From Pseudemcibacter sp038106445 (GTDB lineage: Bacteria; Pseudomonadota; Alphaproteobacteria; Sphingomonadales; Emcibacteraceae): a DNA stretch of 64,000 nucleotides. Location of the stretch: the NCBI GenBank assembly GCA_038106445.1, contig JAYODU010000002.1, positions 62,001 to 126,000 of the forward strand. The letters run 5' to 3'. A program made the position numbers and the translations under genes. The stretch's first letter is position 1. Each line of letters begins with the position of its first letter. The notes beneath the pieces are model-generated. The model saw only the letters and a program-made list of their open reading frames with translations. It made no database searches and was not told the origin of the DNA. Positions 51,702-60,720 of the stretch are shown one piece after another.

Positions 51702-52804
51702 TGGGATTTAAGTGTGGTATTATTGGTCTTCCCAATGTTGGAAAATCAACACTTTTCAATGCGCTTACCAATACGGCTTCTGCAGCAGCTGCCAACTACC
51801 CTTTTTGCACGATCGAACCCAATGTCGGCCAGGTTCCTGTGCCTGATCCGCGTCTTAACAAGCTTGCTCAGATCGCCGGATCAAAACAAATTATCCCTAC
51901 GCAATTATCGTTTGTCGATATTGCAGGACTTGTGCGCGGCGCATCAAAGGGCGAAGGTCTTGGAAACCAGTTTCTGGGTAACATCCGTGAAGTTGATGCA
52001 ATCATTCATGTGCTGCGCTGTTTTGAAAATGATGATATCACCCATGTTGAAGGCGTTATTGACCCAATCGCAGATGCAGAAACCGTAGAAACAGAACTCA
52101 TGCTTTCCGATATGGAAAGTCTTGAAAAAAGAAAAACCGGACTTGAACGCCGTATACGCGGTCAGGATAAGGAAGCAAAAAAAATCATGGTGATGCTGGA
52201 ACGTTGCCTTGCTGCGCTTGAAGACGGTCTCCCCGCCCGCGTTGTAAAAGCTGCTGACAGCGAGGAACAAAAAATCCTTGATGGGCTTCAGCTGATTACG
52301 ACCAAATTGGTACTTTATGTTTGTAACGTAAACGAAAACGATGCACTTGAAGGCAATAAACTCACAAGACAGGTGGAAGAAAAAGCTGCTAAGGAAGGTG
52401 CCATAACCGTTAACATTTGCGCCTCACTCGAAGAAGAAATCGCTCAACTTGATGACCCCGAAGAACAAAAAGAATTTCTGGCTGATCTGGGGCTGGGGGA
52501 AACAGGCCTGGGGCGTGTGATACGTGCGGGGTATGACCTGCTGCATCTGATTACCTATTTTACCTGTGGGCCAAAAGAAGCACGTGCATGGACCATTACC
52601 CAAAATACCAAAGCGCCGCAAGCCGCCGGCGTGATCCATACGGATTTCGAAAAAGGCTTTATCCGTGCTGAAACAATTGCCTATGATGATTATGTTTCCC
52701 TCAATGGTGAACAAGGTGCCAAAGATGCCGGTAAAATGCGCCTTGAAGGCAAGGAATATATCGTTCAGGACGGGGATGTTCTACACTTTCGCTTTGCGAA
52801 TTAA
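51701..52804 (+). CDS. ychF: Redox-regulated ATPase YchF (OLA1-type P-loop protein)
   Basis: A 367-residue Obg-family P-loop protein that prefers ATP. It has G1 GLPNVGKSTLFNAL, G3 DIAGLVRGASKGEGLGNQFL, a coiled-coil insert around residues 130-200 and the C-terminal TGS domain ending in VQDGDVLHFRFAN. The TAATG junction with pth makes translation coupled. The rplY-pth-ychF order is usual for alphaproteobacteria. Confidence 0.97.
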   Translation: MGFKCGIIGLPNVGKSTLFNALTNTASAAAANYPFCTIEPNVGQVPVPDPRLNKLAQIAGSKQIIPTQLSFVDIAGLVRGASKGEGLGNQFLGNIREVDAIIHVLRCFENDDITHVEGVIDPIADAETVETELMLSDMESLEKRKTGLERRIRGQDKEAKKIMVMLERCLAALEDGLPARVVKAADSEEQKILDGLQLITTKLVLYVCNVNENDALEGNKLTRQVEEKAAKEGAITVNICASLEEEIAQLDDPEEQKEFLADLGLGETGLGRVIRAGYDLLHLITYFTCGPKEARAWTITQNTKAPQAAGVIHTDFEKGFIRAETIAYDDYVSLNGEQGAKDAGKMRLEGKEYIVQDGDVLHFRFAN

Positions 52805-52977
52805 TACTGATCCCGGCATCCCGACTGTTCAATCTCGTACACAACTTGTTCATATACGGACAGTTACAGCTTATCGATTTTCAATAAGTTATTGATATAA
52901 AGTGACTTTTATTCTGGCACCCTATTTGCTCTATTCAAAGATATATATATAAAAATGTTTGGATATCAGGCAGCATG

Positions 52978-53235
52978 CTAAAAAATTATATGATCGTTGC
53001 GTACCGGGATAAAACCAATCCCTAGGTCATGGGCAATAGCACCACCCAGGATAAATCCCCGCGCTTCGATACCTGCGACTTTATCAATATTTTTATCTTT
53101 ATAAAAATTTGCAAATTCGCGGATCATACGCGGATAAGCATTCGTATTTTCAAATATGGTTGTAACATCGCGGAACATTATCCCCGCGTGCGGATAATCA
53201 GGAATAGTTCTTACATATTCCTTGATCCGGCTCAT
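52978..53235 (-). pseudogene. apt: Adenine phosphoribosyltransferase, C-terminally truncated
   Basis: The first 79 residues match Apt closely: RIKEYVRTIPDYPHAGIMFRDVTTIFEN, then DKVAGIEARGFILGGAIAHDLGIGFIPVR. After this Arg the sequence turns into NDHIIF and stops, so the whole second half, including the PRPP-binding loop (usually VLIIDDLLATGGT-like), is missing and cannot be found in the following 170 bases. The ATG overlaps the mtnP stop by 4 bases (ATGA). A working enzyme is unlikely. Confidence 0.8.
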
Positions 53236-54107
53236 TTGTTAAGCACCCTTCCCGCTACAGCAGAAAGTCTGGCTTTCACTTTCGGGTCAACTGTGCCTTG
53301 TGTAATGACGGCATATTCAAGCGCATGATCACACGCCTGCTTACACGGATGACGGTCATTACACTCCTTGAATAACTTAATTATTTCCTTGACCAGCAAA
53401 CGTGCGTTTTCCGAATTTGCGTTTAATGTTTTTATTATTTCGGTTACATCCACTTCTCCATGATCCGGATGCCAGCTATCATAATCTGTGACCATGGCAA
53501 TGGTGACATAACAGATTTCAGCTTCGCGGGCGAGCTTTGCTTCAGGCATATTGGTCATGCCGATCACGTCACAGCCCCAGTTTCGATACATATGGCTTTC
53601 CGCAAGTGTTGAAAATTGTGGTCCTTCCATCGCAAGATACGTTCCGCCCCTGTGCATTTTCATTGGTAAGTCAACAGCGACTTTTTCCACCAGATCACTA
53701 AGCCCGCCACATGTCGGGTGAGCCACAGACACATGCGCGACAACCCCTTCATCAAAGAAAGTTTTCTTGCGGGCAATGGTCCGGTCAATAAACTGGTCAA
53801 CAATGACAAAATCCTTGGGTGCCAGTTCTTCTCTGAATGAGCCGCAGGCGCTGATGCTTATCAAATCAGTAACCCCGGCACGCTTGAGCGCATCTATATT
53901 GGCACGATAATTTATTGTGGAGGGTGAATGAACATGACCCCTTCCATGACGGGGTAAAAATACAACTTTTAGCCCGTCAACAACACCGATCAATAGCTCA
54001 TCGGACGGCTCACCAAACGCACTCTCAACAGCAATCCATTGTGGGTTTTCAAGTGCGTCAATATTGTAAAGGCCACTACCACCAATAATACCCAATACCT
54101 TAGTCAT
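53232..54107 (-). CDS. mtnP: S-methyl-5'-thioadenosine phosphorylase
   Basis: MtnP splits methylthioadenosine into adenine and methylthioribose-1-phosphate. The 291-residue protein has VLGIIGGSGLYNIDALENPQW, FLPRHGRGHVHSPSTINYRANIDAL, SISACGSFREELAPKDFVIVDQFIDRT, and MEGPQFSTLAESHMYRNWGCDVIGMTNMPEAKLAREAEICY, as in MtnP rather than purine nucleoside phosphorylase. I chose the ATG at 54107 with TTGGAGAAA before it. Adenine released here would normally be recovered by Apt, whose gene downstream is truncated. Confidence 0.95.
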   Translation of the reverse strand: MTKVLGIIGGSGLYNIDALENPQWIAVESAFGEPSDELLIGVVDGLKVVFLPRHGRGHVHSPSTINYRANIDALKRAGVTDLISISACGSFREELAPKDFVIVDQFIDRTIARKKTFFDEGVVAHVSVAHPTCGGLSDLVEKVAVDLPMKMHRGGTYLAMEGPQFSTLAESHMYRNWGCDVIGMTNMPEAKLAREAEICYVTIAMVTDYDSWHPDHGEVDVTEIIKTLNANSENARLLVKEIIKLFKECNDRHPCKQACDHALEYAVITQGTVDPKVKARLSAVAGRVLNK

Positions 54108-54125
54108 TTTTTCTCCAATAAAAAT

Positions 54126-54150
54126 AAGGGCCACCAATTTGGCAGCCCTT
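54126..54150 (-). terminator. Rho-independent terminator after petC
   Basis: On the minus strand AAGGGCTGCCA pairs with TGGTGGCCCTT through 11 base pairs including two G-T wobbles, with a three-base loop, then ATTTTT. It ends the petABC transcript just before mtnP. The region also has T/A tracts on the other side. Confidence 0.75.
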
Positions 54151-54183
54151 ATTTAAAACCAGTTTTTTTATAAAAACAATGCT

Positions 54184-55035
54184 TTATAATTTTGAAGGAT
54201 CGATATCCTCACCTTTTTTCACTTTCGCCCACACGCGTTTGTTGGTGAAATAAAGCAGGATAACAAAAACAATCATAAACAGCATGACGCGGAGGCCAAG
54301 TTCCTTACGTTCCTGCATGGTCGGGTCAGACGCCCAGGCAAGGAAGTTGGCAACATCATATGCCATTTGATGAACGGTTGCCGGTGTACCATCCGCATAT
54401 TCAACCATATCATCTGATAGTGGTGCTGCCATTGCAATGGCATTTCCCGAGAAATAATGATTGTAATATGTACCTTGCGCAAGCACAAAACCTTCAGGTG
54501 CATCAGCAGGAACTTCATCCTCATAACCTGTCATGAGTGCAACTATATAGTCCTCACCGTATACACTGTGCCAAGGCAGGAAAGAAAGATGTTCACGTGC
54601 CTTTACGATCGTTGAAAAATCAGGTGGTAATGCACCATTATTTGAAGCTTTGGCCTGATTATCATTGGCAAATGGTGCCGGAAAATAATCCGCTGGAATA
54701 CCGGTACGGAAAGTTTCCTCACCGTCTTCATCCAGTTCCGGATATTCATATTCCAGTGCTATTGCCTTAACTTCGTCTTCAGAATAACCAACATCCTCTA
54801 ACGTACGAAATGCAACAAGATTAAGCGAATGACATGCCGAACAAACTTCAACATAAACCTGAAGTCCGCGTTGAATGGAAGCATGATCAAATTTCCCGAA
54901 TATACCTGTTGAGGTATATTCATTGCGTTCCGGTGTTTTTAAGCCTTCTTCTGTTGCGGCGAAAGAACCATTTGTTATAGCGGTAAATGCAACTGCAGCA
55001 GCCAAAAGGCCTTTAATTTTGATGTTTTTCATCAT
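54184..55035 (-). CDS. petC: Cytochrome c1 of the bc1 complex
   Basis: Cytochrome c1 hands electrons from the Rieske centre to cytochrome c. The 283-residue precursor has a signal peptide ending near SFA-A, the haem site C-S-A-C-H at Cys65-His69, the ALPPDFSTIVKAREH region typical of c1, and a C-terminal membrane anchor (VMLFMIVFVILLYFTNKRVWAKVK). It is the third gene of the Rieske-cyt b-cyt c1 run. Confidence 0.95.
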   Translation of the reverse strand: MMKNIKIKGLLAAAVAFTAITNGSFAATEEGLKTPERNEYTSTGIFGKFDHASIQRGLQVYVEVCSACHSLNLVAFRTLEDVGYSEDEVKAIALEYEYPELDEDGEETFRTGIPADYFPAPFANDNQAKASNNGALPPDFSTIVKAREHLSFLPWHSVYGEDYIVALMTGYEDEVPADAPEGFVLAQGTYYNHYFSGNAIAMAAPLSDDMVEYADGTPATVHQMAYDVANFLAWASDPTMQERKELGLRVMLFMIVFVILLYFTNKRVWAKVKKGEDIDPSKL

Positions 55036-55038
55036 TTT

Positions 55039-56301
55039 CTAGCCTTTCCTATTTGCTTCTAAAACGGATGCTGCAATGCTGGTTGGAACCGGCAATGTTG
55101 TTTCCATTCTGCTTACCACCGGCATAATCACGCAGAAATATGCGAAGTAGTACAGTGTTGAAATTTGTGCATAAACAATGGCCTCAAAACCAAACCAGAG
55201 AATTTCATCCGGTGAAATCGATCCAAGATACCCAAGGAACAGACCATTTATCACAAATATCCAGAAGAATATCTTTGAAAGCGGTCTAAAGCGCATTGAG
55301 CGTATCCGTGAACCATCCAGCCATGGCATTGCAAACATGATCAGGATTGATGCAAACATCGCAACAATACCAAGAAGCTTGTCCGGGATAGCACGAAGGA
55401 TTGCATAAAACGGCAGATAATACCATTCAGGAACAATATGCGCCGGTGTTTTCAGTCTGTCTGCCTTGATATAGTTATCTGGATGACCAAGAAAATCAGG
55501 GATATAAAATACGAATGCTGCAAAGAAAATGACGAATACGCCAAGTCCGAATGCATCTTTCGCTGTATAGTAGGGATGGAATGGAACCTTGTCATATGGT
55601 CCGTTTGCATCAATACCAAGCGGGTTTGTTGATCCCGGAATATGAAGTGCCCAGATGTGCAGAATTACAACACCTACAAGCACAAACGGCAGCAGGTAAT
55701 GAAGGCTGAAAAAACGGTTTAGCGTTGGCTGATCAACGGCAAAACCACCCCAGAGCCATTCCACAAGACCATCACCAATAAAAGGAATAAAGTCAAAGGC
55801 ACTGAAAAAGTTGGTAATAACAGTCGCACCCCAGAAGCTCATTTGGCCCCATGGAAGAACGTAGCCCATAAAGCCCGTTGCCATCATGAGAAGATAAATG
55901 ATTATTCCCAGGAACCAGAGAACTTCACGTGGTGACTTATAGGAACCAAAGTAAAATCCTCTTAAAATATGAATATAAACCACAATGAAGAACATGGACG
56001 CGCCGTTTGCATGGATTGCCTGCATCAGCCATCCGTAATTCACATCACGGCGAATATGCTGCACACTATCAAATGCCAGATTAACGTCCGGCACATAATG
56101 CATAACCAGAACAATTCCGGTAACAATTTGAACAACCAGCATAAAACCGGCAAGTACACCAAAATTCCACCAGTAATTCAAATTGCGCGGCGCGCTAAAT
56201 CCTGCACCGATCGCATTATAAATCAGTCCCATAAGAGGAAGACGATCTTCAACCCATTTTAATGTTGGGTTTGTAGGATCAAATTTATGTTCTGAAGCCA
56301 T
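55039..56301 (-). CDS. petB: Cytochrome b of the bc1 complex
   Basis: The quinol-oxidising membrane subunit with two b haems. The 420-residue protein shows about eight helices, haem ligands in HANGASMFFIVVYIHILRGFYFGSYK and HYLLPFVLVGVVILHIWALHIPGS, and the Qo-site motif PEWYYLPFYAILRAIP. It is full length and not split. It follows the Rieske gene by 8 bases and precedes petC by 3. Confidence 0.97.
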   Translation of the reverse strand: MASEHKFDPTNPTLKWVEDRLPLMGLIYNAIGAGFSAPRNLNYWWNFGVLAGFMLVVQIVTGIVLVMHYVPDVNLAFDSVQHIRRDVNYGWLMQAIHANGASMFFIVVYIHILRGFYFGSYKSPREVLWFLGIIIYLLMMATGFMGYVLPWGQMSFWGATVITNFFSAFDFIPFIGDGLVEWLWGGFAVDQPTLNRFFSLHYLLPFVLVGVVILHIWALHIPGSTNPLGIDANGPYDKVPFHPYYTAKDAFGLGVFVIFFAAFVFYIPDFLGHPDNYIKADRLKTPAHIVPEWYYLPFYAILRAIPDKLLGIVAMFASILIMFAMPWLDGSRIRSMRFRPLSKIFFWIFVINGLFLGYLGSISPDEILWFGFEAIVYAQISTLYYFAYFCVIMPVVSRMETTLPVPTSIAASVLEANRKG

Positions 56302-56309
56302 TCTCTCAC

Positions 56310-56831
56310 CTACCCGATCTTAATTGTTGTATCATTGAGGAATTCATATCCCATCACTGGCAAGTTGGCAGGAGCAGGTCCCCTGCGGATACGGCCGGAA
56401 ATATCATAATGTGATCCATGGCATGGGCAGAACCACCCGCCAAAATCACCCTGCTGATCAAGCGGAATACACCCAAAGTGCGTACAAACACCGCTCATAA
56501 CAAGCCATTCCGGACGCTGTACGCGATCCTCATCCGCTTGTGGATCAACAAGATCCGGCGCATTGTCATCTGCACGTGCTCTGGCTATTTCCGCTTCTGT
56601 ACGGTGACGAACAAAAACAGGATTTTTGCGCCACAAAAATACAGCGCTCGTTCCTTCAGGAATTTTTGTAAGGTCAACTTCTATGGAAGATAGTGCCAAA
56701 ACATCTTTAGATGGATTCATCTGATCAATGAGGGGCCAGGCGGCACCTCCGACGGCTACTGCACCCGCAGCGCCAGTGGCGAGATAAAGAAAATTACGTC
56801 TTTCTTCAACAACGTCATCATGTGTGGTCAT
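56310..56831 (-). CDS. petA: Ubiquinol-cytochrome c reductase iron-sulfur (Rieske) subunit
   Basis: The 173-residue Rieske protein begins with a twin-arginine-type anchor (EERRNFLYLATGAAGAVAVGGAAWPLIDQMNPS). The [2Fe-2S] ligands are in GVCTHFGCIPL and FCPCHGSHYDISGRIRRGPAP. I use the ATG at 56831 rather than one 17 codons upstream, since the family begins MxxxDD..E.RRxFL. It is the first gene of the bc1 transcript. The 289 bases upstream hold no gene that I can see; a 16-base A7CGT7 palindrome lies at 57084-57099. Confidence 0.96.
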   Translation of the reverse strand: MTTHDDVVEERRNFLYLATGAAGAVAVGGAAWPLIDQMNPSKDVLALSSIEVDLTKIPEGTSAVFLWRKNPVFVRHRTEAEIARARADDNAPDLVDPQADEDRVQRPEWLVMSGVCTHFGCIPLDQQGDFGGWFCPCHGSHYDISGRIRRGPAPANLPVMGYEFLNDTTIKIG

Positions 56832-57120
56832 ACATAAACCTCGTAAGGGGTTTTCTTTTAAATTTAACGCGTTAGCTAGCACTTAATGTGTAAAGAAAAA
56901 AACGATAATCAAGACTATAAAATTAAAGTCTTTGAAATTCCCTTCACCCATCGCATACCATGCGAGCCTTATTTACCTACATTCACTTCGTTTTGCAATG
57001 CTTTTTAGGTAAAAAACAATAATATATTTAACGTATTATTCTATATTGTAAATAGTAGATTATCTATTGAAGGCCCATTGGTCAAAAAAACGTTTTTTTA
57101 TAAAATTCTTTTGATTTAGA

Positions 57121-58104
57121 TCAATAATTCCAGAAGTGATCATTGATGAAATTTTCGATTTTTCGCATATTGCGAAATCGGGTGGGAATTCTAAATCTTT
57201 CAGAGTGAGTTTGTTCTTTGGTCATCCATATTTCCGCCTTTGATGAAAAATCGACGCTCTCATAATCCTGATCATGTTCGTTTATAAATGAACATAGCGT
57301 TTCAAGTCTTTCCTGATTGACACGGTTTTTTGTAATTTCAAGATACTGATCATCTTTCTTCTTAATATAATCGAACGGCTGGGTAAGAAGGGTTATATTT
57401 TTTATGCCTTCTTTTCTGGCCTGTTTAAGTATCTGAATAATTTCAGTTTTGGAACAGCTCGCAATTTCCATTGATTTATCGGGATAACCGCCCATCACAT
57501 CCTTGTCTTTATAGGTAAAAAGCGGGACTTCCATTACATCTTCAAATCGGGTGCGGCCACCATGAAGAATAAATTTCTTGCCGACAGGCTTCCAGATGCC
57601 AAACCCTATACTTGAACTTAATGGAATTTCAAGCTCACTGAGCACATCATATACGGTTGGATCAACCTGAAAGTTCCCGCATCGGACGGCTTTAGGTTTA
57701 TTTCCCGTTATCCGCTCAAATGCTGCGATGGATTTTTCAAATATTTCCCGAAGTTCGTTAAAATTCTGGCCTGCGCAGCTGTCATTCTGCGAAAATTTTC
57801 CGCTATCATCAAAATAAAACCAGCAAGGATGAACCAAAAGCTGCCTGTCCTGCCCGGCATCACCAATCATGGATGCAATTTTTCCCATCGGCTGATCGCC
57901 AAAATAGGACGATTGTGCCGTTTCGATAAAAAAGCTTGCTTTGGTATTAAAGCGATCAAAACAGTCCAGCATAAATTCAAGACCGTGCCCGTCACAAAGC
58001 ACTCCGCGTTCACCCACCGGATTATATTTATCGGGATTACCAAAAGCACCACCGATACTGAATGCCGTACCAACAGTAATAGTAACTTCAAGGGGTTCCT
58101 GCAA
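57121..58104 (-). CDS. NodB-like polysaccharide deacetylase family protein with altered motif 1
   Basis: A 327-residue protein with the overall features of a bacterial deacetylase subfamily that begins ...TIDTEFSIGGAF: here it reads ITVGTAFSIGGAFGNPDKYNPVGERGV, then FMLDCFDRFNTKASFFIETAQ, LLVHPCWFYF (metal His) and KAVRCGNFQVDPTVYDVLSELEIPLSSSIGFGIW. The expected acidic residues of motif 1 are Gly12 and Ala14. There is no signal peptide. It may bind a sugar without deacetylating it or use another residue. It lies 2 bases after the cyclophilin gene. Confidence 0.7.
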   Translation of the reverse strand: MQEPLEVTITVGTAFSIGGAFGNPDKYNPVGERGVLCDGHGLEFMLDCFDRFNTKASFFIETAQSSYFGDQPMGKIASMIGDAGQDRQLLVHPCWFYFDDSGKFSQNDSCAGQNFNELREIFEKSIAAFERITGNKPKAVRCGNFQVDPTVYDVLSELEIPLSSSIGFGIWKPVGKKFILHGGRTRFEDVMEVPLFTYKDKDVMGGYPDKSMEIASCSKTEIIQILKQARKEGIKNITLLTQPFDYIKKKDDQYLEITKNRVNQERLETLCSFINEHDQDYESVDFSSKAEIWMTKEQTHSERFRIPTRFRNMRKIENFINDHFWNY

Positions 58105-58106
58105 TA

Positions 58107-58709
58107 TTATTCCCTGGTAACTGATCTGATCATAACTGGATTTAGGACACGTTGCCCGCTTGTATATTCTTCTCCGGTTGGTGGGTCGGTTTCTACATTC
58201 TGGATAGCGCGCACAACATCCATCCCTTTCGTTACAACACCGAAAGCGGCAAATCCCTGCCCGTCCGGGTTACGCATCCCGCCGAAATCCAGACTTGGTT
58301 GATCATTCAAACATATAAAAAATTCCGATGTCGCCGTATCCGGGCCGCCACGCGCCATGGATATTGCTCCGTCTAAATGTTTAATACCGGTATCACGAGT
58401 GCGTTCAAGTTTGATCGGGTCAAAAAGGCCGATATCGCTGTTGCCGCTCATTCCGCCCTGGATCACTTCAACTTTGATGTCATTCTGTACCTGATTATCC
58501 ATACGCACAACACGATAAAAAGCGCCATCTGTATAATGCCCGCCGTCCACGTGCCGCATAAAATTTAGAACAGTAATTGGCGCTTTATCTTCATATAGGT
58601 CCAGATGAATATCACCCATTGTTGTAGCAATTTTTACTTTGATTATTTCTGCCTGTGCCGCGGCAACGCCTGCTGCAAACATAACAAACAATAAAAATGA
58701 TCTGATCAT
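58107..58709 (-). CDS. Exported cyclophilin-type peptidyl-prolyl isomerase
   Basis: A 200-residue periplasmic foldase with a signal peptide (cleavage near AQA-E). TTMGDIHLDLYEDKAPITVLNFMRHVDGGHYTDGAFYRVVR is the cyclophilin start with the catalytic Arg in FYRVV; DGAISMARGGPDTATSEFFICLNDQPSLDFGG and GFAAFGVVTKGMDVVRAI follow. It overlaps the end of the MFS gene by 4 bases, so both are in one transcript. Confidence 0.93.
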   Translation of the reverse strand: MIRSFLLFVMFAAGVAAAQAEIIKVKIATTMGDIHLDLYEDKAPITVLNFMRHVDGGHYTDGAFYRVVRMDNQVQNDIKVEVIQGGMSGNSDIGLFDPIKLERTRDTGIKHLDGAISMARGGPDTATSEFFICLNDQPSLDFGGMRNPDGQGFAAFGVVTKGMDVVRAIQNVETDPPTGEEYTSGQRVLNPVMIRSVTRE

Positions 58710-59938
58710 CTGACGCTTCCTTTTGTAATCACTGTTTCTTCACGATGTTTCGGGCCGTTATTACGAACATTTACAAACCACAGTATAACAGCGATCAGTA
58801 AAATAAGAACACCAATTACAATATTATTCATCACATTCCAGCCCACACCCTGCAGCGCATAACCGGATCCAAGCGTGGCCATTGCCGCAAGCCCGAAGAC
58901 CACAAAATCATTAAGCCCTTGTACAAACGCTTTTTCATCCTCGTTATAGGTATGTTCAAGAAGCGTGGTTCCTGCCGTAAACATGAAATTCCACCCCACA
59001 CCAATCGCCACAAGTGCGACATAAAAATTATTCAGATCAATCCCTGCTTTGGCCACAAGCGTTGAAATTAACATCAGGATCATACCGGTCAGGATAATTT
59101 TGATCGACCCGAACCGGGCGATCAGCGTACCTGTAATAATAGCTGGCAAAAACATTGATATTGAATGCCACTGTATCACCCCGGCAGCATCCGAAATCTG
59201 ATAGCCGCACACTTCAACAACCTCAAGCGGGGTCGCCGTCATAATAAATGACATGGAAAGATACGCACATGCCGCACTGAGTGACGCACAAATAAAAGCC
59301 GGGCGCTTTAAAACATCCATAAATTTCGGATTTTTAATTGGTTTTTCATTAACCTGCATAATTTTGCGTGGCGGAAGCTTGATCATGGTAATAAGAAAAT
59401 GCGCCACAAGCGAGAGTGCGATCACAAGACAATATGTACCCGCATACTGCACCGGTTCAAAATAATTGCTTTCAAAAAACCGTGCCAGTGTCGGCGCAGA
59501 AAGCCCGGCAAGAACACCACCAAGGATAACATAACTAACCGCCTGTTTATGGTAATCCTTCGGGCTGACTTCCATTGCTGTAAAACGGTAATAATTGGCA
59601 ATGGACTGATATATCCCATGGCAGAATGTCGCAAAACAAAGCAGATAATAATTATTCTGATAAATGGAGGTCACAGCAAGCAAACCCGCTAGTCCCGCAC
59701 ACGTTGCCCCGAAGTAAAAAACCTTCTTGCGACCAAATTTTTTCATCAAAAGTGATGCCGGAAATGCAAATGCCGCCGTTGCTATGAACGCCGTCGCCGA
59801 TGGAATTGTCGCAAGGCTGGTGCTGCCCGTCATCATTTTGGCAACAAGTGATGAATAGGTAATCACCGTGACCACAGACGCCAGTGTGATGAACTGCGCC
59901 ATCGAAAGCAGGAATATATTACGCTTTACATTTTCCAT
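58706..59938 (-). CDS. MFS transporter
   Basis: A 410-residue major facilitator with about 12 membrane helices. MKKFGRKKVFYFGATCAGLAG contains the loop 2-3 motif typical of the superfamily (G-x-x-x-D/K-R-x-G-R-K/R like) and YLLCFATFCHGIYQSIANYYRFTAMEVSPKDYHKQAVSYVILGGVLAG resembles uncharacterised transporters of the YfkF/fosmidomycin-like kinds. The substrate cannot be predicted. It lies between the MBL hydrolase and the cyclophilin on the same strand. Confidence 0.85.
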   Translation of the reverse strand: MENVKRNIFLLSMAQFITLASVVTVITYSSLVAKMMTGSTSLATIPSATAFIATAAFAFPASLLMKKFGRKKVFYFGATCAGLAGLLAVTSIYQNNYYLLCFATFCHGIYQSIANYYRFTAMEVSPKDYHKQAVSYVILGGVLAGLSAPTLARFFESNYFEPVQYAGTYCLVIALSLVAHFLITMIKLPPRKIMQVNEKPIKNPKFMDVLKRPAFICASLSAACAYLSMSFIMTATPLEVVEVCGYQISDAAGVIQWHSISMFLPAIITGTLIARFGSIKIILTGMILMLISTLVAKAGIDLNNFYVALVAIGVGWNFMFTAGTTLLEHTYNEDEKAFVQGLNDFVVFGLAAMATLGSGYALQGVGWNVMNNIVIGVLILLIAVILWFVNVRNNGPKHREETVITKGSVR

Positions 59939-59949
59939 GAATATGGACC

Positions 59950-60720
59950 CTAATAATTTATGACCATCCCGTCATAGGCAGGTTCGACCCCGGATGGCAA
60001 CTCTTTTTTTAATGTTTCATAATCAAGTTCGGCGGTCATGTGGGTAAGTATCGCCCGTTTTGGTTTGAATTTTTCGATATATCCAAGGGTTTGTTCCAGA
60101 TGGCTGTGCGTAGGGTGCGGATCTTCACGCAGACAATCCACAATCCAGACATCAAGATCATATAAATATTGTTCGCTTCGTTCCGGTATTTCATGAAAAT
60201 CGGTGCAGTAGCAGAAATTACCAAAGCGATAGCCATATGAATAAATAGCCCCGTGGGCCAGTTCCATTGCCTGAATATTTTTGAAATCCCCAATGCTAAA
60301 CGGATTTAGATCAATTTCATTAGTGGTACAGATCGCATTATAATATTCCCGCCCTTTAAATATATATCCAAACCGTTCTTTAAGAATGCGAAGCGTCTGA
60401 ACATTTGAATAAACTGGAACTTCGGCTTTCATATTCTGTGCAATGGCCCTCAGATCATCAATACCGTGGGTATGATCCGCATGATCATGGGTGTAAAGCA
60501 CGGCTGTAAGGGTGGTAAACCCGGCGGAAAGTGCTTGTTCACGAAAATCGGGCCCGGTATCAATGATCAGTCTTGTATCCCCCTCTTCGAGCATAATGGA
60601 CACACGGCGGCGACGGTTTTTTGGATTATTTGGATCACAGAGCCCCCAACCATTGTTGATTTTCAAGCCAATCCTTGGCACCCCTTGCGATGTGCCGCAC
60701 CCTAAAACCGTGATTTTCAT
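59950..60720 (-). CDS. PhnP/RNase Z-like MBL-fold hydrolase
   Basis: A 256-residue metallo-beta-lactamase-fold protein with ITVLGCGTSQGVPRIG, the metal site TAVLYTHDHADHTHGIDDLR (H-x-H-x-D-H) and further His residues in CYCTDFHEIPE, HPTHSHLEQTLGYI and AILTHM. Proteins of this kind follow tatD in many alphaproteobacteria and may hydrolyse cyclic phosphodiesters like PhnP. Its start overlaps the end of tatD by 4 bases. Confidence 0.92.
   Translation of the reverse strand: MKITVLGCGTSQGVPRIGLKINNGWGLCDPNNPKNRRRRVSIMLEEGDTRLIIDTGPDFREQALSAGFTTLTAVLYTHDHADHTHGIDDLRAIAQNMKAEVPVYSNVQTLRILKERFGYIFKGREYYNAICTTNEIDLNPFSIGDFKNIQAMELAHGAIYSYGYRFGNFCYCTDFHEIPERSEQYLYDLDVWIVDCLREDPHPTHSHLEQTLGYIEKFKPKRAILTHMTAELDYETLKKELPSGVEPAYDGMVINY

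Noticed and set aside
57084..57099. Perfect 16-base palindrome A7CGT7
   Set aside because: Homopolymer-based symmetry in an AT-rich spacer; not evidence of a specific site, and no loop for a terminator.
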